This document shows positions 20,476 through 30,571 of a DNA stretch of 64,000 bases, piece after piece. The stretch lies in the NCBI RefSeq assembly GCF_021404545.1, contig NZ_JAAWWD010000063.1, positions 40,664-104,663 on the forward strand, given 5' to 3'. Below the pieces are notes generated by a model that was given only the letters and a program-made list of their open reading frames with translations, made no database searches and had not been told where the DNA came from. Position numbers and translations under genes: made by a program. Source of the DNA: Aestuariivita sp. (lineage in GTDB: Bacteria; Pseudomonadota; Alphaproteobacteria; Rhodobacterales; Rhodobacteraceae). Each line of letters begins with the position of its first letter. Positions within the stretch are counted from its first letter, which is position 1.

Positions 20476-22335
20476 ATGTTTGCGGGCATGACCCGCAAGC
20501 ACGCCCGATACGCAAGAGCGCGAATGGCCCGAATGGATACCGCCGCCCCTCCCTCGAAACTTGGCGAGGAAGAGCGCGAGAAATCGAAGAACATGCGAGC
20601 GCTGTCCGCGCTCTGGCCATTCTTGCTGCCCTATCGCGCGCTGATGGGGGCGGCCTGCGCGGCGCTGATCCTGACCGCGATCGTGTCGCTGACCCTGCCT
20701 TTGGCCGTGCGTCGGGTCGTCGACAATTTCGAAACCGAAGATGGCGCGCTGCTGGATGTCTATTTTGCCGGCGCTCTGGGAATTGCGGCACTGCTCGCGC
20801 TGGGAACGGGCCTGCGCTATGCGCTGGTGACCCGGCTGGGCGAGCGGGTCGTAGCCGATATCCGCAAGGCGGTCTTTGGCCGGGTGATCGGAATGAGCCC
20901 CGCCTTTTACGAGCGCATCATGACCGGTGAGGTGCTCAGCCGGATCACCACCGACACCACGCTGATCCTGTCGGTGCTGGGCTCATCCGTGTCGATTGCC
21001 CTGCGCAACCTTCTGATCTTTGTGGGCGGGCTGGCGCTGATGCTGCTGACCTCGGCCAAGCTGTCGGGACTGGCGTTGTTGCTGGTGCCTGCGGTGATCG
21101 TCCCCATTCTGGTGCTGGGGCGCCGGTTGCGGGTGCTCAGCCGCGAGAATCAGGACTGGATCGCGGCCAGTTCCGGCAATGCATCCGAGGCGTTGAGCGC
21201 GGTGCAGACCGTGCAGGCCTTTACCCATGAGGCCGAGAACCGCGCCGCGTTCTCGGACGTGACCGAGCGCAGCTTCGACGCCGCGCGCAGGCGTATCTGG
21301 ACCCGCGCCGTCATGACGGTGATCGTGATTTTCCTGGTCTTTTCGGGCATTGTCGGCATCCTGTGGATCGGTGCCAATACGGTCCGCGCCGGTGAGATGA
21401 CGGTCGGCACGCTGGTGCAGTTCGTGATCTATTCGGTGATGGTTGCGGGATCGGTCGCGGCGCTTTCGGAGATATGGGGCGAGTTGCAGCGCGCGGCGGG
21501 CGCCACCGAGCGGCTTGTTGAGCTGTTGAACAGCATCGACACGGTCAGCGATCCCGCAACGCCGATCGCTGCGCCGGCGGTGATCGAAGGCCGAATAACC
21601 TTCGAGGACGTAACCTTCCACTATCCGTCTCGCCCCGGGATCGCGGCCCTCGATCATGTATCTTTGGACATCGCCCCGGGTGAGACGGTGGCCTTTGTCG
21701 GCCCCTCGGGGGCGGGCAAGACAACGATCATCCAGATGTTGTTGCGGTTTTATGATCCCGATAGCGGCCGCATCTGCCTTGACGGGACAGATCTGGCGGC
21801 GATGGCGCGAAGCGATTTTCGCAAGCATATCGCGCTGGTGCCGCAGGATCCTGTCATCTTTGCCGCCTCGGCCCGGGAGAACATCCGTTTCGGCAGACCT
21901 GACGCCAGCGATGCGCAGGTCGAGGCCGCCGCGCGGGCTGCGGCGGCGCATGAGTTCATCTCGGCCCTGCCGGACGGGTATGACAGCTATGTGGGCGAGC
22001 GCGGCGTGATGCTGTCGGGCGGGCAGAAACAGCGGATCGCCATCGCGCGGGCCATTCTGCGGGACGCGCCGGTGCTGCTTCTGGATGAGGCGACCAGCGC
22101 GCTGGATGCAGAAAGCGAACGCGCGGTGCAGCAGGCCGTCGATGAGCTGAGCGAGGGGCGCACAACCCTGATCGTGGCGCACCGGCTGGCCACCGTGAAG
22201 AAGGCCGACCGCATCGTCGTGCTGGATCAGGGCCGCGTCGTGGCCACCGGCAGCCATGATGCGCTGGTGTCCGAAGGCGGCCTTTATGCGCGGTTGGCGC
22301 GGCTTCAATTCACCGATGGAATTGCAGCGGAATAA
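20476..22335 (+). CDS. ABC transporter, fused permease/ATPase (MsbA-like)
   Basis: Six-TM domain plus Walker A GPSGAGKTT and signature LSGGQKQRIAIARAIL; true start may be further downstream. Confidence 0.92.
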   Translation: MFAGMTRKHARYARARMARMDTAAPPSKLGEEEREKSKNMRALSALWPFLLPYRALMGAACAALILTAIVSLTLPLAVRRVVDNFETEDGALLDVYFAGALGIAALLALGTGLRYALVTRLGERVVADIRKAVFGRVIGMSPAFYERIMTGEVLSRITTDTTLILSVLGSSVSIALRNLLIFVGGLALMLLTSAKLSGLALLLVPAVIVPILVLGRRLRVLSRENQDWIAASSGNASEALSAVQTVQAFTHEAENRAAFSDVTERSFDAARRRIWTRAVMTVIVIFLVFSGIVGILWIGANTVRAGEMTVGTLVQFVIYSVMVAGSVAALSEIWGELQRAAGATERLVELLNSIDTVSDPATPIAAPAVIEGRITFEDVTFHYPSRPGIAALDHVSLDIAPGETVAFVGPSGAGKTTIIQMLLRFYDPDSGRICLDGTDLAAMARSDFRKHIALVPQDPVIFAASARENIRFGRPDASDAQVEAAARAAAAHEFISALPDGYDSYVGERGVMLSGGQKQRIAIARAILRDAPVLLLDEATSALDAESERAVQQAVDELSEGRTTLIVAHRLATVKKADRIVVLDQGRVVATGSHDALVSEGGLYARLARLQFTDGIAAE

Positions 22336-22618
22336 GCCCGACAGGCACCGGAACCGCCCATTCAAAAGCCTGAACACGGACCAGATCTGAACCCTGAACA
22401 CCGCTCTTTCAGCGGGGTCGGGGGTACGCCTTTCGCTGGTCGAAACGGGTGGTGCGCCCAGGGCATGTCAATCCTTGACGCGGCTTGGCGCAACGTCACC
22501 TTGCAAAATGACCCTGCGTGCAACCTTGCCAAAGCTTGCACGGATGCTCATTTGCCCCCATTTTGGAACGCAACAAGGAAGCCGCCCGAAAAACGGGTGA
22601 AATGGGGAGGATGTCGAC

Positions 22619-24496
22619 ATGGCCTTTACGGGTCTGCCAGACAAGCACGCAATCGAAACCGAAATGCCCTGGGCCGAACGGGACGTCGCCAAGACGCTCT
22701 ATGCGCAACTGAGCCAGACCGCGGGCAAGTTCCCGAATCACAGCGCGATCAGTTATCAGATCTTTTCCGGCCCCGGCGACAAGGCCGAAACGCTGACCTG
22801 GTCAGAACTCAAGGATCAGGTGAGCCAGGCGGCAAACCTCTTTCGGTCGCTGGGCGTCGGTGAGACGGATGTCGTGGCCTATGTGCTGCCCAATTGCAAC
22901 GAAACCGTGGTGACCCTGCTGGGCGGTGCGGTGGCGGGCATTGCCAATCCGATCAACCCCTTGCTGGAACCCGAACAGATCGGCTCGATCCTGCGGGAGA
23001 CCAAGGCCAAGGTCGTGGTCACGCTGCGGCCGTTCCCGAAAACGGATGTGGCCCAAAAGGTGGCCGAGGCCGTGCGGCACGCGCCCAATGTCACAACCGT
23101 GCTCGAAATCGATCTTGTGCGGTATCTGACCGGCGCGAAAAAGCTGATCGTTCCGATGATCCGGCCCAAGCTGCCTGGCGAGAAACACGCCGATTACAAA
23201 AGCTTTCACAAGGAGATGGCCAAGCAGCCCAAGACATTGCGGTTTGAGGCCTCGACCGAGAATCGCGTCGCCTGCTTTTTTCACACCGGTGGCACCACGG
23301 GCATGCCGAAAGTGGCCCAGCACACCTATGAAGGCATGATCTATAACGGCTGGCTGGGGCATGAGCTGCTCTTTACCGAAGACGACAACATCATGTGTCC
23401 GCTGCCGCTGTTTCATGTATTCGCTTGCCATGTGATCCTGATGGCGGCGGTGTGTTCGGGCGCGCATGTGGTCTTTCCCACGCCGCAGGGCTATCGCGGC
23501 GAAGGGGTGTTCGACAATTTCTGGAAGCTGTGCGAGCGTTGGAAAATCTCGTTCATCATCACGGTGCCCACGGCGATTTCGGCCAAGATGCAGCGGCCGG
23601 TGGACGCGGATGTCTCAACCGTCAAGACCGCGTTTTCGGGCTCTGCCCCGTTGCCGATGGAGCTATTCCGCCGCTTTGAGGAGGCCGCGGGCATCACCAT
23701 CGTCGAAGGCTATGGCCTGACCGAGGCAACGTGCCTGGTGTCGTGCAACCCGGTGGATGGCGAAAAGAAGGTGGGCTCGATCGGGATCCCGTTCCCCTAT
23801 ACGGATGTGAAGATCTTCACCGCCACCGATCAAGGCCCCATCGAGGCCGAGATCGACCAGATCGGCGAGATCTGCGTGTCCAATCCCGGCGTGACCGTCA
23901 AGGCCACCTACACCGAGACCGACAAGAACCGGGATCTTTATCACGGCAATTACCTGCGCACCGGCGATCTGGGCCGGATCGACGCGGACGGGTATCTGTG
24001 GATTACGGGCCGGGCCAAGGATCTGATCATTCGCGGCGGTCACAACATCGATCCCGCCGAGATCGAAGAGGCGCTGCTGGGCCACCCGGCCGTGGCCTTT
24101 GCCGGGGCCATCGGCCAGCCCGACAGGCATTCGGGCGAGATCCCTTGCGCCTTTGTCGAACTGGTCGACGGGGCAACCGCCGATCCTCAGGAATTGCTGG
24201 AATACTGCAAGACCCATGTGCATGAACGTGCCGCTCATCCCAAACATCTCGAAGTGCTTGATGAGTTGCCCAAAACGGCCGTCGGCAAGGTGTTCAAACC
24301 GGATCTGCGCAAGAGCGCGATCACACGGATCTACAATGCGGCGTTGGAAGACAGCAAGGTTCAGGCCCGCGTGGTGAATGTCATCGATGACAAGAAACGC
24401 GGGCTGGTTGCCCAGTTGCAGCGCAACGGCGCGGATGAAGACGATGTCGCCAAGGTGCTGGGCGGATTTGTCCGACCGTGGGAGTGGGCGGCCTAG
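22619..24496 (+). CDS. Acyl-CoA synthetase (AMP-dependent ligase)
   Basis: FFHTGGTTGMPKVAQHT, GDLGRIDADGYLWITGRAKDLIIRGGHNIDPAEIEE. Confidence 0.92.
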   Translation: MAFTGLPDKHAIETEMPWAERDVAKTLYAQLSQTAGKFPNHSAISYQIFSGPGDKAETLTWSELKDQVSQAANLFRSLGVGETDVVAYVLPNCNETVVTLLGGAVAGIANPINPLLEPEQIGSILRETKAKVVVTLRPFPKTDVAQKVAEAVRHAPNVTTVLEIDLVRYLTGAKKLIVPMIRPKLPGEKHADYKSFHKEMAKQPKTLRFEASTENRVACFFHTGGTTGMPKVAQHTYEGMIYNGWLGHELLFTEDDNIMCPLPLFHVFACHVILMAAVCSGAHVVFPTPQGYRGEGVFDNFWKLCERWKISFIITVPTAISAKMQRPVDADVSTVKTAFSGSAPLPMELFRRFEEAAGITIVEGYGLTEATCLVSCNPVDGEKKVGSIGIPFPYTDVKIFTATDQGPIEAEIDQIGEICVSNPGVTVKATYTETDKNRDLYHGNYLRTGDLGRIDADGYLWITGRAKDLIIRGGHNIDPAEIEEALLGHPAVAFAGAIGQPDRHSGEIPCAFVELVDGATADPQELLEYCKTHVHERAAHPKHLEVLDELPKTAVGKVFKPDLRKSAITRIYNAALEDSKVQARVVNVIDDKKRGLVAQLQRNGADEDDVAKVLGGFVRPWEWAA

Positions 24497-24500
24497 GCCG

Positions 24501-25424
24501 TTGAATTACGACAGCTATCTGGATGAGGAGGTCCGCGCGTTCATCGCGCGGACCGATGCGCTCTCTCCCCCCGACGCGGTCAATCTGAGCATTTCCGATC
24601 AGCGGCGGGTCTATGACGATCTCTGCCGCGCGTTCGATACGGGATATCCCGACGGTGTTGCCACACGCGACCTGGACGCGGGGGGTGTACCGGTGCGCCT
24701 TTATGAGGCGGGCGCGCCATCGGTCTCGGTGATCTACCTGCATGGCGGTGGGTTTGTCGTGGGCGGGCTTGAAAGCCATGACAGCATCTGCGCCGAGATC
24801 TGTTCGGGCACCGGACATCGTGTGATCTCGGTCGATTATCGGCTGGCACCGGAGCATCCGCACCCGGCAAGCTTTGACGATGCCGTGACCGCGACCGCCT
24901 GGGTTCTGGAGCGGTTTCCAGGGCCGGTCGTTTTGGTGGGCGACAGCGCCGGAGGTACTCTGGCCGCCGCCGTGACCCATGCGATGCGGGGGCGCACGGA
25001 TCGGATCACCGGACAGTTGCTGATCTATCCCGGCTTGGGTGGGGACATGACCAGAGGGTCTTATGTGACCCATGCCAATGCGCCTGGGCTGACCACGGCC
25101 GATATCGGGTTTTATCAATCCGTGCGCACAGGCGGGGCAATCCCCGAGGGCGATCCAAGCTATGCACCCCTACAGGACAGCGATTTCACGGGCCTGCCGC
25201 ATACGATCATCGTGACCGCGCAATGCGATCCGCTGGCCGATGATGGTGCAGCCTACCGCGACGCGATCCGTGCTGCGGGGGGCAAGGTGCATTGGATCTC
25301 AGAAGCGGGGTTGATCCACGGATATCTGCGGGCGCGGACCCTGTCGACGCGGGCGCGTGACAGCTTTGCCACCATTGTCGCGGATCTTCAGTGTCTGGGC
25401 CAAGGCGTCTGGCCCTACGACTGA
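24501..25424 (+). CDS. Alpha/beta hydrolase (hormone-sensitive lipase family), probable TTG start
   Basis: YLHGGGFVVGG (HGGG) and VGDSAGGTLAAAVTH (GDSAG); TTG at 24501 is 4 nt after the upstream stop and no ATG is nearby in frame. Confidence 0.85.
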   Translation: MNYDSYLDEEVRAFIARTDALSPPDAVNLSISDQRRVYDDLCRAFDTGYPDGVATRDLDAGGVPVRLYEAGAPSVSVIYLHGGGFVVGGLESHDSICAEICSGTGHRVISVDYRLAPEHPHPASFDDAVTATAWVLERFPGPVVLVGDSAGGTLAAAVTHAMRGRTDRITGQLLIYPGLGGDMTRGSYVTHANAPGLTTADIGFYQSVRTGGAIPEGDPSYAPLQDSDFTGLPHTIIVTAQCDPLADDGAAYRDAIRAAGGKVHWISEAGLIHGYLRARTLSTRARDSFATIVADLQCLGQGVWPYD

Positions 25425-25429
25425 CAGGG

Positions 25430-25524
25430 GCGGCTGCGCCGCATTCCATTTTATTCGTGCGCGGCCGCACGGGCCTTGGGACGCTGTCCCAAACCCTGGG
25501 AATATTGAGAGCCAGAAGAAGCAA
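25430..25524 (+). repeat. 3'-UTR multi-hairpin repeat, copy A
   Basis: GCGGC-TGC-GCCGC; GTGCG-CGGC-CGCAC; TTGGGAC-GCT-GTCCCAA; then ACCCTGGGAATATTGAGAGCCAGAAGAAGCA. Near-identical to 63812-63906. Confidence 0.9.
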
Positions 25525-25582
25525 GCGGGTTGTGAACCTCCCTGTTTCGGTTGCAGGCGTCGATGTGGCTGGGCGCTCGGTC

Positions 25583-26419
25583 TCAGCGGAGAAACGGCGA
25601 TGCCTTCATCGTGTCGGGGATCGGCGCGCCCAGCCGTGACAGGATCGTCGGGGCCAGTTGCAACTGATCAATGACGGTGTCTTCGGGCGGCCCCTCTGCG
25701 GGTCCGAAATAGTAGAGCGCCGTCTCCTGTTGCAGGGCGCCCCGGCCGCCGTGATGGCCGCGCGCGTCCTGGCCATGATCGGCTGTGACGATCACCTCAT
25801 AGCCCAATTGACGCCAGCGTGGGATGAAAGGGGCCAGCATTTCGTCCATCACGAAACAGGCGTGATCCATCTCATGGCTTTCGTGCTGAAAGCGGTGTCC
25901 CATGCTGTCGAGGGTGCAGGTATGCAGCATGCCATAGTTCAGCCCGAAGCGCAGGCAAAGGTTGGTAAGTGAGGCAAAGAGATCCACATCCGACGGTGTC
26001 ATCTGATTGTCCCGGCCATAGCCGGTCATCGAATGGAACCGGCCATGTGCGATGGTCTGTGCCTCCGGTTCGTCATATTCCACATCGCGCACATAATCGA
26101 AGGGGTGGCGGTTGAAGAACTGGCTCCAGAAGCTGTGCGCGACTGCCCCCGTGACCCCACCAGCGCGCCGGGCTTCGGAGAAGATATCCGGATGCGTCAG
26201 GCGAAAGACATTGCCGTTGCCGGTGCAGCCATGCTCGGCCGGGGTCACGCCGGTGTGGATCGAGGCATAGCAGGAGGCTGAGATCGATGGCAGCACCGCG
26301 CGATGGGTCCAGACGCGCGCGTCCCCGCTGTCCACCCAGCCTTCGAGATTGCCAAAGAGGCGGCGGAAGTTGCGATGGGGCACCCCGTCGAGGATGATGA
26401 GAAGAAGCTTGGCGTCCAT
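25583..26419 (-). CDS. Alkaline phosphatase family / type I phosphodiesterase-nucleotide pyrophosphatase
   Basis: LLLIILDGVPHRNF, LPSISASCYASIHTGVTPAEHG, VIVTADHGQDARGHHGG. Confidence 0.88.
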   Translation of the reverse strand: MDAKLLLIILDGVPHRNFRRLFGNLEGWVDSGDARVWTHRAVLPSISASCYASIHTGVTPAEHGCTGNGNVFRLTHPDIFSEARRAGGVTGAVAHSFWSQFFNRHPFDYVRDVEYDEPEAQTIAHGRFHSMTGYGRDNQMTPSDVDLFASLTNLCLRFGLNYGMLHTCTLDSMGHRFQHESHEMDHACFVMDEMLAPFIPRWRQLGYEVIVTADHGQDARGHHGGRGALQQETALYYFGPAEGPPEDTVIDQLQLAPTILSRLGAPIPDTMKASPFLR

Positions 26420-26616
26420 TGCGATCCTTCGGGATTATGAGGCGATCCGGTCCCGCAGGGGTAGGACGCTTTCTCACGGGCTGTCAACTTCCTGAAAGGA
26501 CATGGCGATAATCGCACCCGGCGCCCCAAATGTAAGACAGGACGCGGGATCGTCCCGTGTCTTTGGGGCGCGGTTGACCCGTCATGTCGGCTCGGCCCGA
26601 AAGGGAGGGAAGATCG

Positions 26617-26925
26617 ATGTGGAAGCGTCTCATTTCAATGTGTTTTGTGTTTGGGTTGGCAGCGACCGCGCCCCCCGTTCTGGCGCAATCCAGGTGTGAT
26701 GTGCATGATCGGATCGCCGCCCGGCTGGATCAGACCTTTGGCGAGGTCCCGATCGGGCGCGGCTTGCAATCGCCCCAGCGCATGTTCGAGATCTGGCACT
26801 CGGCGCGAACCGGAAGCTGGACGATCCTCTTGGTCCGTCCCGATGGAATGGCCTGTATCATGGCGGCGGGCACCGCATGGGTAGAGGCGCGGCGGGCCAC
26901 ACCCAAACCGGATCCCGATCGTTGA
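26617..26925 (+). CDS. Small secreted hypothetical protein
   Basis: MWKRLISMCFVFGLAATAPPVLAQ signal peptide; RBS GGGAGGGA. Confidence 0.7.
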   Translation: MWKRLISMCFVFGLAATAPPVLAQSRCDVHDRIAARLDQTFGEVPIGRGLQSPQRMFEIWHSARTGSWTILLVRPDGMACIMAAGTAWVEARRATPKPDPDR

Positions 26926-26940
26926 TCCTTTGGCAGGGCC

Positions 26941-28578
26941 TCAGTTCCCGGCGCTTTCCATCTTGCGATTGGCCAGAACGTCTTCGAGCCAGCCCAGCTT
27001 CATCTCCGGCACGGAGCTGAGCAGCAGATCGGTATAGTCATCAAAGGGTGGGCTGAGCACATCGGTTTTGGTGCCATAGCGCTGCACGCGGCCCTGATAC
27101 ATCACCGCGATACTGTCGGCGATCGCGCGCACCGTGGCCAGATCATGGGTGATAAAGAGATAAGCCACGTTTTCCGACGCCTGCAAATTCAGCAGCAGTT
27201 TGAGAATGCCGTCCGCCACCAGCGGGTCGAGCGCCGAGGTTACTTCATCGCAGATGATGAGCTTTGGCTTGGCCGCCAGGGCCCGTGCGATGCAGACGCG
27301 CTGTTTTTGCCCTCCCGACAGCTCGGCGGGATAGCGATCCTGAAACCCGTCGCCCAGCTCGATCTCGTCCAGAAGCTCCTGAATGCGCTTTTGCTTTTCT
27401 GCGCCCTTGAGGCCGAAGTAGAATTCCAGCGGCCGACCGATGATCGTGCCCACGGTCTGGCGCGGGTTCATGGCGGTATCGGCCATCTGGTAGATCATCT
27501 GCAATTCGCGCAGATCTTCGATCGGCCGGGAGGGTTGATCGGGGGTCAGCTCGCGCCCGTCAAACACGATCTTGCCCTGGCGCGGCGGCAAAAGCCCGGT
27601 GATCACGCGGGCGAGGGTGGATTTACCGGATCCGGATTCGCCCACCACGGCCAGCGTCTGCCCGGGGTAAAGCGCGACAGTCACGTCATGCAGCACGTCG
27701 AAACTGGTGCCCTTGTAGCGCGCGGTGATATGTTCGCATTTCAGCACCGGCTCTCCGGCGGGGGCTTTTTCGGGATGGTCGATGGACCGGACCGAGACGA
27801 GCGCCTTGGTGTAATCCTCTTGTGGATGGTTGATGATCTGATCGGTGGGGCCATACTCGACCATGTCGCCCATGCGCAGCACCATGATGTTGTCGCTGAC
27901 CTGGGCGACGACCGCCAGATCGTGGGTGATATAGAGAGCCGCCACACCAGTGTCGCGGATGGCGTCCTTGATGGCGGCCAGCACGTCGATCTGCGTGGTC
28001 ACATCCAGCGCCGTGGTGGGTTCGTCAAAGACCACCAGATCGGGTTCGGGGCAAAGCGCCAGTGCGGTCATGCAGCGTTGCAACTGTCCGCCCGACACCT
28101 GATGGGGATAGCGTTTGCCGATCGTGTCTGGGCCGGGCAGACCCAGTTTGCGGAAGAGGGAGACCGCGCGGTCCTCGGCCTCTTTCTTGCCGAACTTGCC
28201 CTGGCTGATCGCGGCTTCGGTCACCTGTTCCATGATCTGCTTGGCTGGGTTGAAGCTGGCTGCGGCGGATTGGGAGACATAGGTGACCTCTCCGCCGCGC
28301 AGTTTGCGGACATCGCCCAGGCTGGCCTTGAGGATGTCACGGCCATTGACCCAGACCTCGCCTCCGGTGATCTTCACGCCGCCCCGGCCATAGGCCATGG
28401 AGGCAAGACCAATGGTGGATTTGCCCGCGCCGGATTCTCCGATCAGCCCAAGCACCTTTCCCGGCATCAGATCGAAATCGACGCCATGCACGATCTCGAT
28501 GTCATGGGGTTTTTCACCGGGGGGATAGACCGTGGCCCCGATCCTGAGGCCGCGGACTTTGACGAGGGGGTCTGTCAT
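26941..28578 (-). CDS. Peptide/dipeptide ABC transporter ATP-binding protein (fused DppD-DppF)
   Basis: Two ABC ATPase domains: GESGAGKST...VSGGQLQRCMTALAL and GESGSGKST...LSGGQKQRVCIARAL. Confidence 0.92.
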   Translation of the reverse strand: MTDPLVKVRGLRIGATVYPPGEKPHDIEIVHGVDFDLMPGKVLGLIGESGAGKSTIGLASMAYGRGGVKITGGEVWVNGRDILKASLGDVRKLRGGEVTYVSQSAAASFNPAKQIMEQVTEAAISQGKFGKKEAEDRAVSLFRKLGLPGPDTIGKRYPHQVSGGQLQRCMTALALCPEPDLVVFDEPTTALDVTTQIDVLAAIKDAIRDTGVAALYITHDLAVVAQVSDNIMVLRMGDMVEYGPTDQIINHPQEDYTKALVSVRSIDHPEKAPAGEPVLKCEHITARYKGTSFDVLHDVTVALYPGQTLAVVGESGSGKSTLARVITGLLPPRQGKIVFDGRELTPDQPSRPIEDLRELQMIYQMADTAMNPRQTVGTIIGRPLEFYFGLKGAEKQKRIQELLDEIELGDGFQDRYPAELSGGQKQRVCIARALAAKPKLIICDEVTSALDPLVADGILKLLLNLQASENVAYLFITHDLATVRAIADSIAVMYQGRVQRYGTKTDVLSPPFDDYTDLLLSSVPEMKLGWLEDVLANRKMESAGN

Positions 28579-28639
28579 GAGCAGCTCCACCGGATAGGGT
28601 TCAGGGGCAGGGCCGGGCAGGGGGCGGGGTCAACGCGCA

Positions 28640-29500
28640 TCATCCCCGACCCCCTTTCAGCGATGTGGTCCGGTTCAGGACCCAATCTGCCACCAGATTG
28701 ACCGAGATCGCCAGCGTCGCAATCGCGAGGGCCGGGTAGAGTGCCGCGCCGATCCCGAAATTGATGCCGTCCTTGTTCTCTTTCACGATGCCGCCCCAAT
28801 CGGCCAGCGGCGGTTGAACGCCGATCCCAAGGAAGGACAGGGTCGAGATGAAGAGCACCATGAAGATAAAGCGCAGCCCCATTTCCGCGACCAGAGGCGA
28901 AAGAGCGTTTGGCAGGATTTCGCGAAAGATGATCCAGGCGAGTTTCTCGCCGCGCAGGCGGGCGGCCTCGACATAGTCCATGACCGAGATATCGACGGCC
29001 ACGGCACGGGCCAGACGGTAGACGCGGGTGCTGTCGAGCAGACCCATCAGCACGATCAGCGTCAGTACGGTGGCCTCGATCGACGACAAGATCACCAGCG
29101 CCAGGATCAGCGACGGGATCGCCATCATCAGATCGACGAACCGTGACATCAACTGGTCGAACCAGCCGCCCGTCACGGCCGCCAGAAACCCCAGAACCGA
29201 GCCTGTGACAAAGCTGAGGATGGTCGCGGCGGTGGCGATAAAGATTGTGGTCTGGCCGCCATAGATCATGCGGGTCAGCAGATCGCGCCCGATCTGGTCG
29301 GTGCCCAGCCAATACTCGGGCCTGGGCGTGCCTTCGGGCATAAGGCCCAGCATATATCCGATGCGCGACGGCTCCCACACATCACCCACGGTTTCGGCCA
29401 TGCCATAGGGCGAGATCACCGAGGCGAAGATCGCCGCCAGAAAATAGCTTGCCGTTATAAACAGGCCGATTACGGCTGACAGAGGGACATTCTTCAGCAC
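28640..29500 (-). CDS. Peptide ABC transporter permease (DppC-like)
   Basis: DppC-like PEYWLGTDQIGRDLLTRMIYGGQTT and REILPNALSPLVAEMG; GTG start at 29500 inferred (ORF track begins at 29539). Confidence 0.87.
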   Translation of the reverse strand: MLKNVPLSAVIGLFITASYFLAAIFASVISPYGMAETVGDVWEPSRIGYMLGLMPEGTPRPEYWLGTDQIGRDLLTRMIYGGQTTIFIATAATILSFVTGSVLGFLAAVTGGWFDQLMSRFVDLMMAIPSLILALVILSSIEATVLTLIVLMGLLDSTRVYRLARAVAVDISVMDYVEAARLRGEKLAWIIFREILPNALSPLVAEMGLRFIFMVLFISTLSFLGIGVQPPLADWGGIVKENKDGINFGIGAALYPALAIATLAISVNLVADWVLNRTTSLKGGRG

Positions 29501-29603
29501 TGTGTTCCCCCCTTGGCACCGGGGGCGGTGGATAGGCAACGCGTTCCGCCAGTTTGTCTTGCAAGCCCGCCCGGTCGACGCGATACGATGTTTTGCAGAA
29601 TAC

Positions 29604-30560
29604 TCATTTTGGGTGCCTCAACCGCGGGTTGGCGAGGATCGACACCACATCGGCGATGATGTTGAGCACGATGTAGACGGCGGCGAAAATCACACCGCAG
29701 GTCAGCACCACCGGCACGTCGCGTTTGACCACCGCATCGACCAGATACTGGCCCATGCCGGGATAGGCGAACACCACCTCGACCACCACGACACCCACCA
29801 CCAGATAGGCAAGATTGATCATCACCACGGTGACAATCGGTGCAATCGCGTTGGGGAAAGCGTGGCGATAGATCACGTTGAACGTGGTCAGGCCCTTCAG
29901 CTCGGCCGTCTCGATATAGGCCGATTGCATCACGTTGAGGATTGCCGCGCGGGTCATGCGCATCATATGCGCCAGCACCACCAGCGTCAGCACCGCCACC
30001 GGCAATGAGATCGCGTGCAACTGCTCCAACAGCGTCATGCCGTCATTGATCGACGCAAAGGACGGTGCCCAGAAAAGCTGCACCGCGAAGAAGAAGATCA
30101 GGATATAGGCGATCATGAATTCGGGCAGCGAGATGCTGGCCAATGTCACACCCGAGATCAGCTTGTCGGGCCAGCGGTTCTGATAGCGCACCGCGATCAG
30201 ACCCAGCAGGATCGCCAGCGGGACCGAGATCAGCGCGGCCCAGAACGCCAGAAACAGCGTGTTCGACATGCGAAACGCGATCTGATCGGCAATCGGCAGC
30301 TTGTTGGTCAGGGCGTTGCCCATATCGCCGGTGACGATACCGCCCAGCCATTCGAAATATCGGGTCAGCGCCGGGCGATCCAGGCCCATCTCTTCGCGCA
30401 GGTTGGCGAGGTTCTCGGCGGTGGCGGCCTGACCCAGAATGGCCTGGGCGGCGTCACCGGGCAGGATTTCGGTCAAGCCAAAGATCAGCGCAGATGCGGC
30501 CAAGAGCAACAGGATGCCCAGCGCAAGGCGCTGGACAACCAGGGTAAGAACGGGATGCAT
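29604..30560 (-). CDS. Peptide ABC transporter permease (DppB-like)
   Basis: ALILGLTEILPGDAAQAILG-type N-terminus; DppB-like KGLTTFNVIYRHAFPNAIAPIVTVV. Confidence 0.9.
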   Translation of the reverse strand: MHPVLTLVVQRLALGILLLLAASALIFGLTEILPGDAAQAILGQAATAENLANLREEMGLDRPALTRYFEWLGGIVTGDMGNALTNKLPIADQIAFRMSNTLFLAFWAALISVPLAILLGLIAVRYQNRWPDKLISGVTLASISLPEFMIAYILIFFFAVQLFWAPSFASINDGMTLLEQLHAISLPVAVLTLVVLAHMMRMTRAAILNVMQSAYIETAELKGLTTFNVIYRHAFPNAIAPIVTVVMINLAYLVVGVVVVEVVFAYPGMGQYLVDAVVKRDVPVVLTCGVIFAAVYIVLNIIADVVSILANPRLRHPK

Positions 30561-30571
30561 GCCTGCGTCCC

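Noticed and set aside
25207-25524. Minus-strand ORF beginning MLLLALNIPRVWDSVPRPVRPRTN, similar to an ORF at 63574-63987
   Set aside because: The shared peptide is just translation of the repeated 3'-UTR element, not a conserved protein family.
27145-28701. 518-aa plus-strand ORF
   Set aside because: Antisense shadow of the DppDF ATPase gene, which carries clear ABC motifs.
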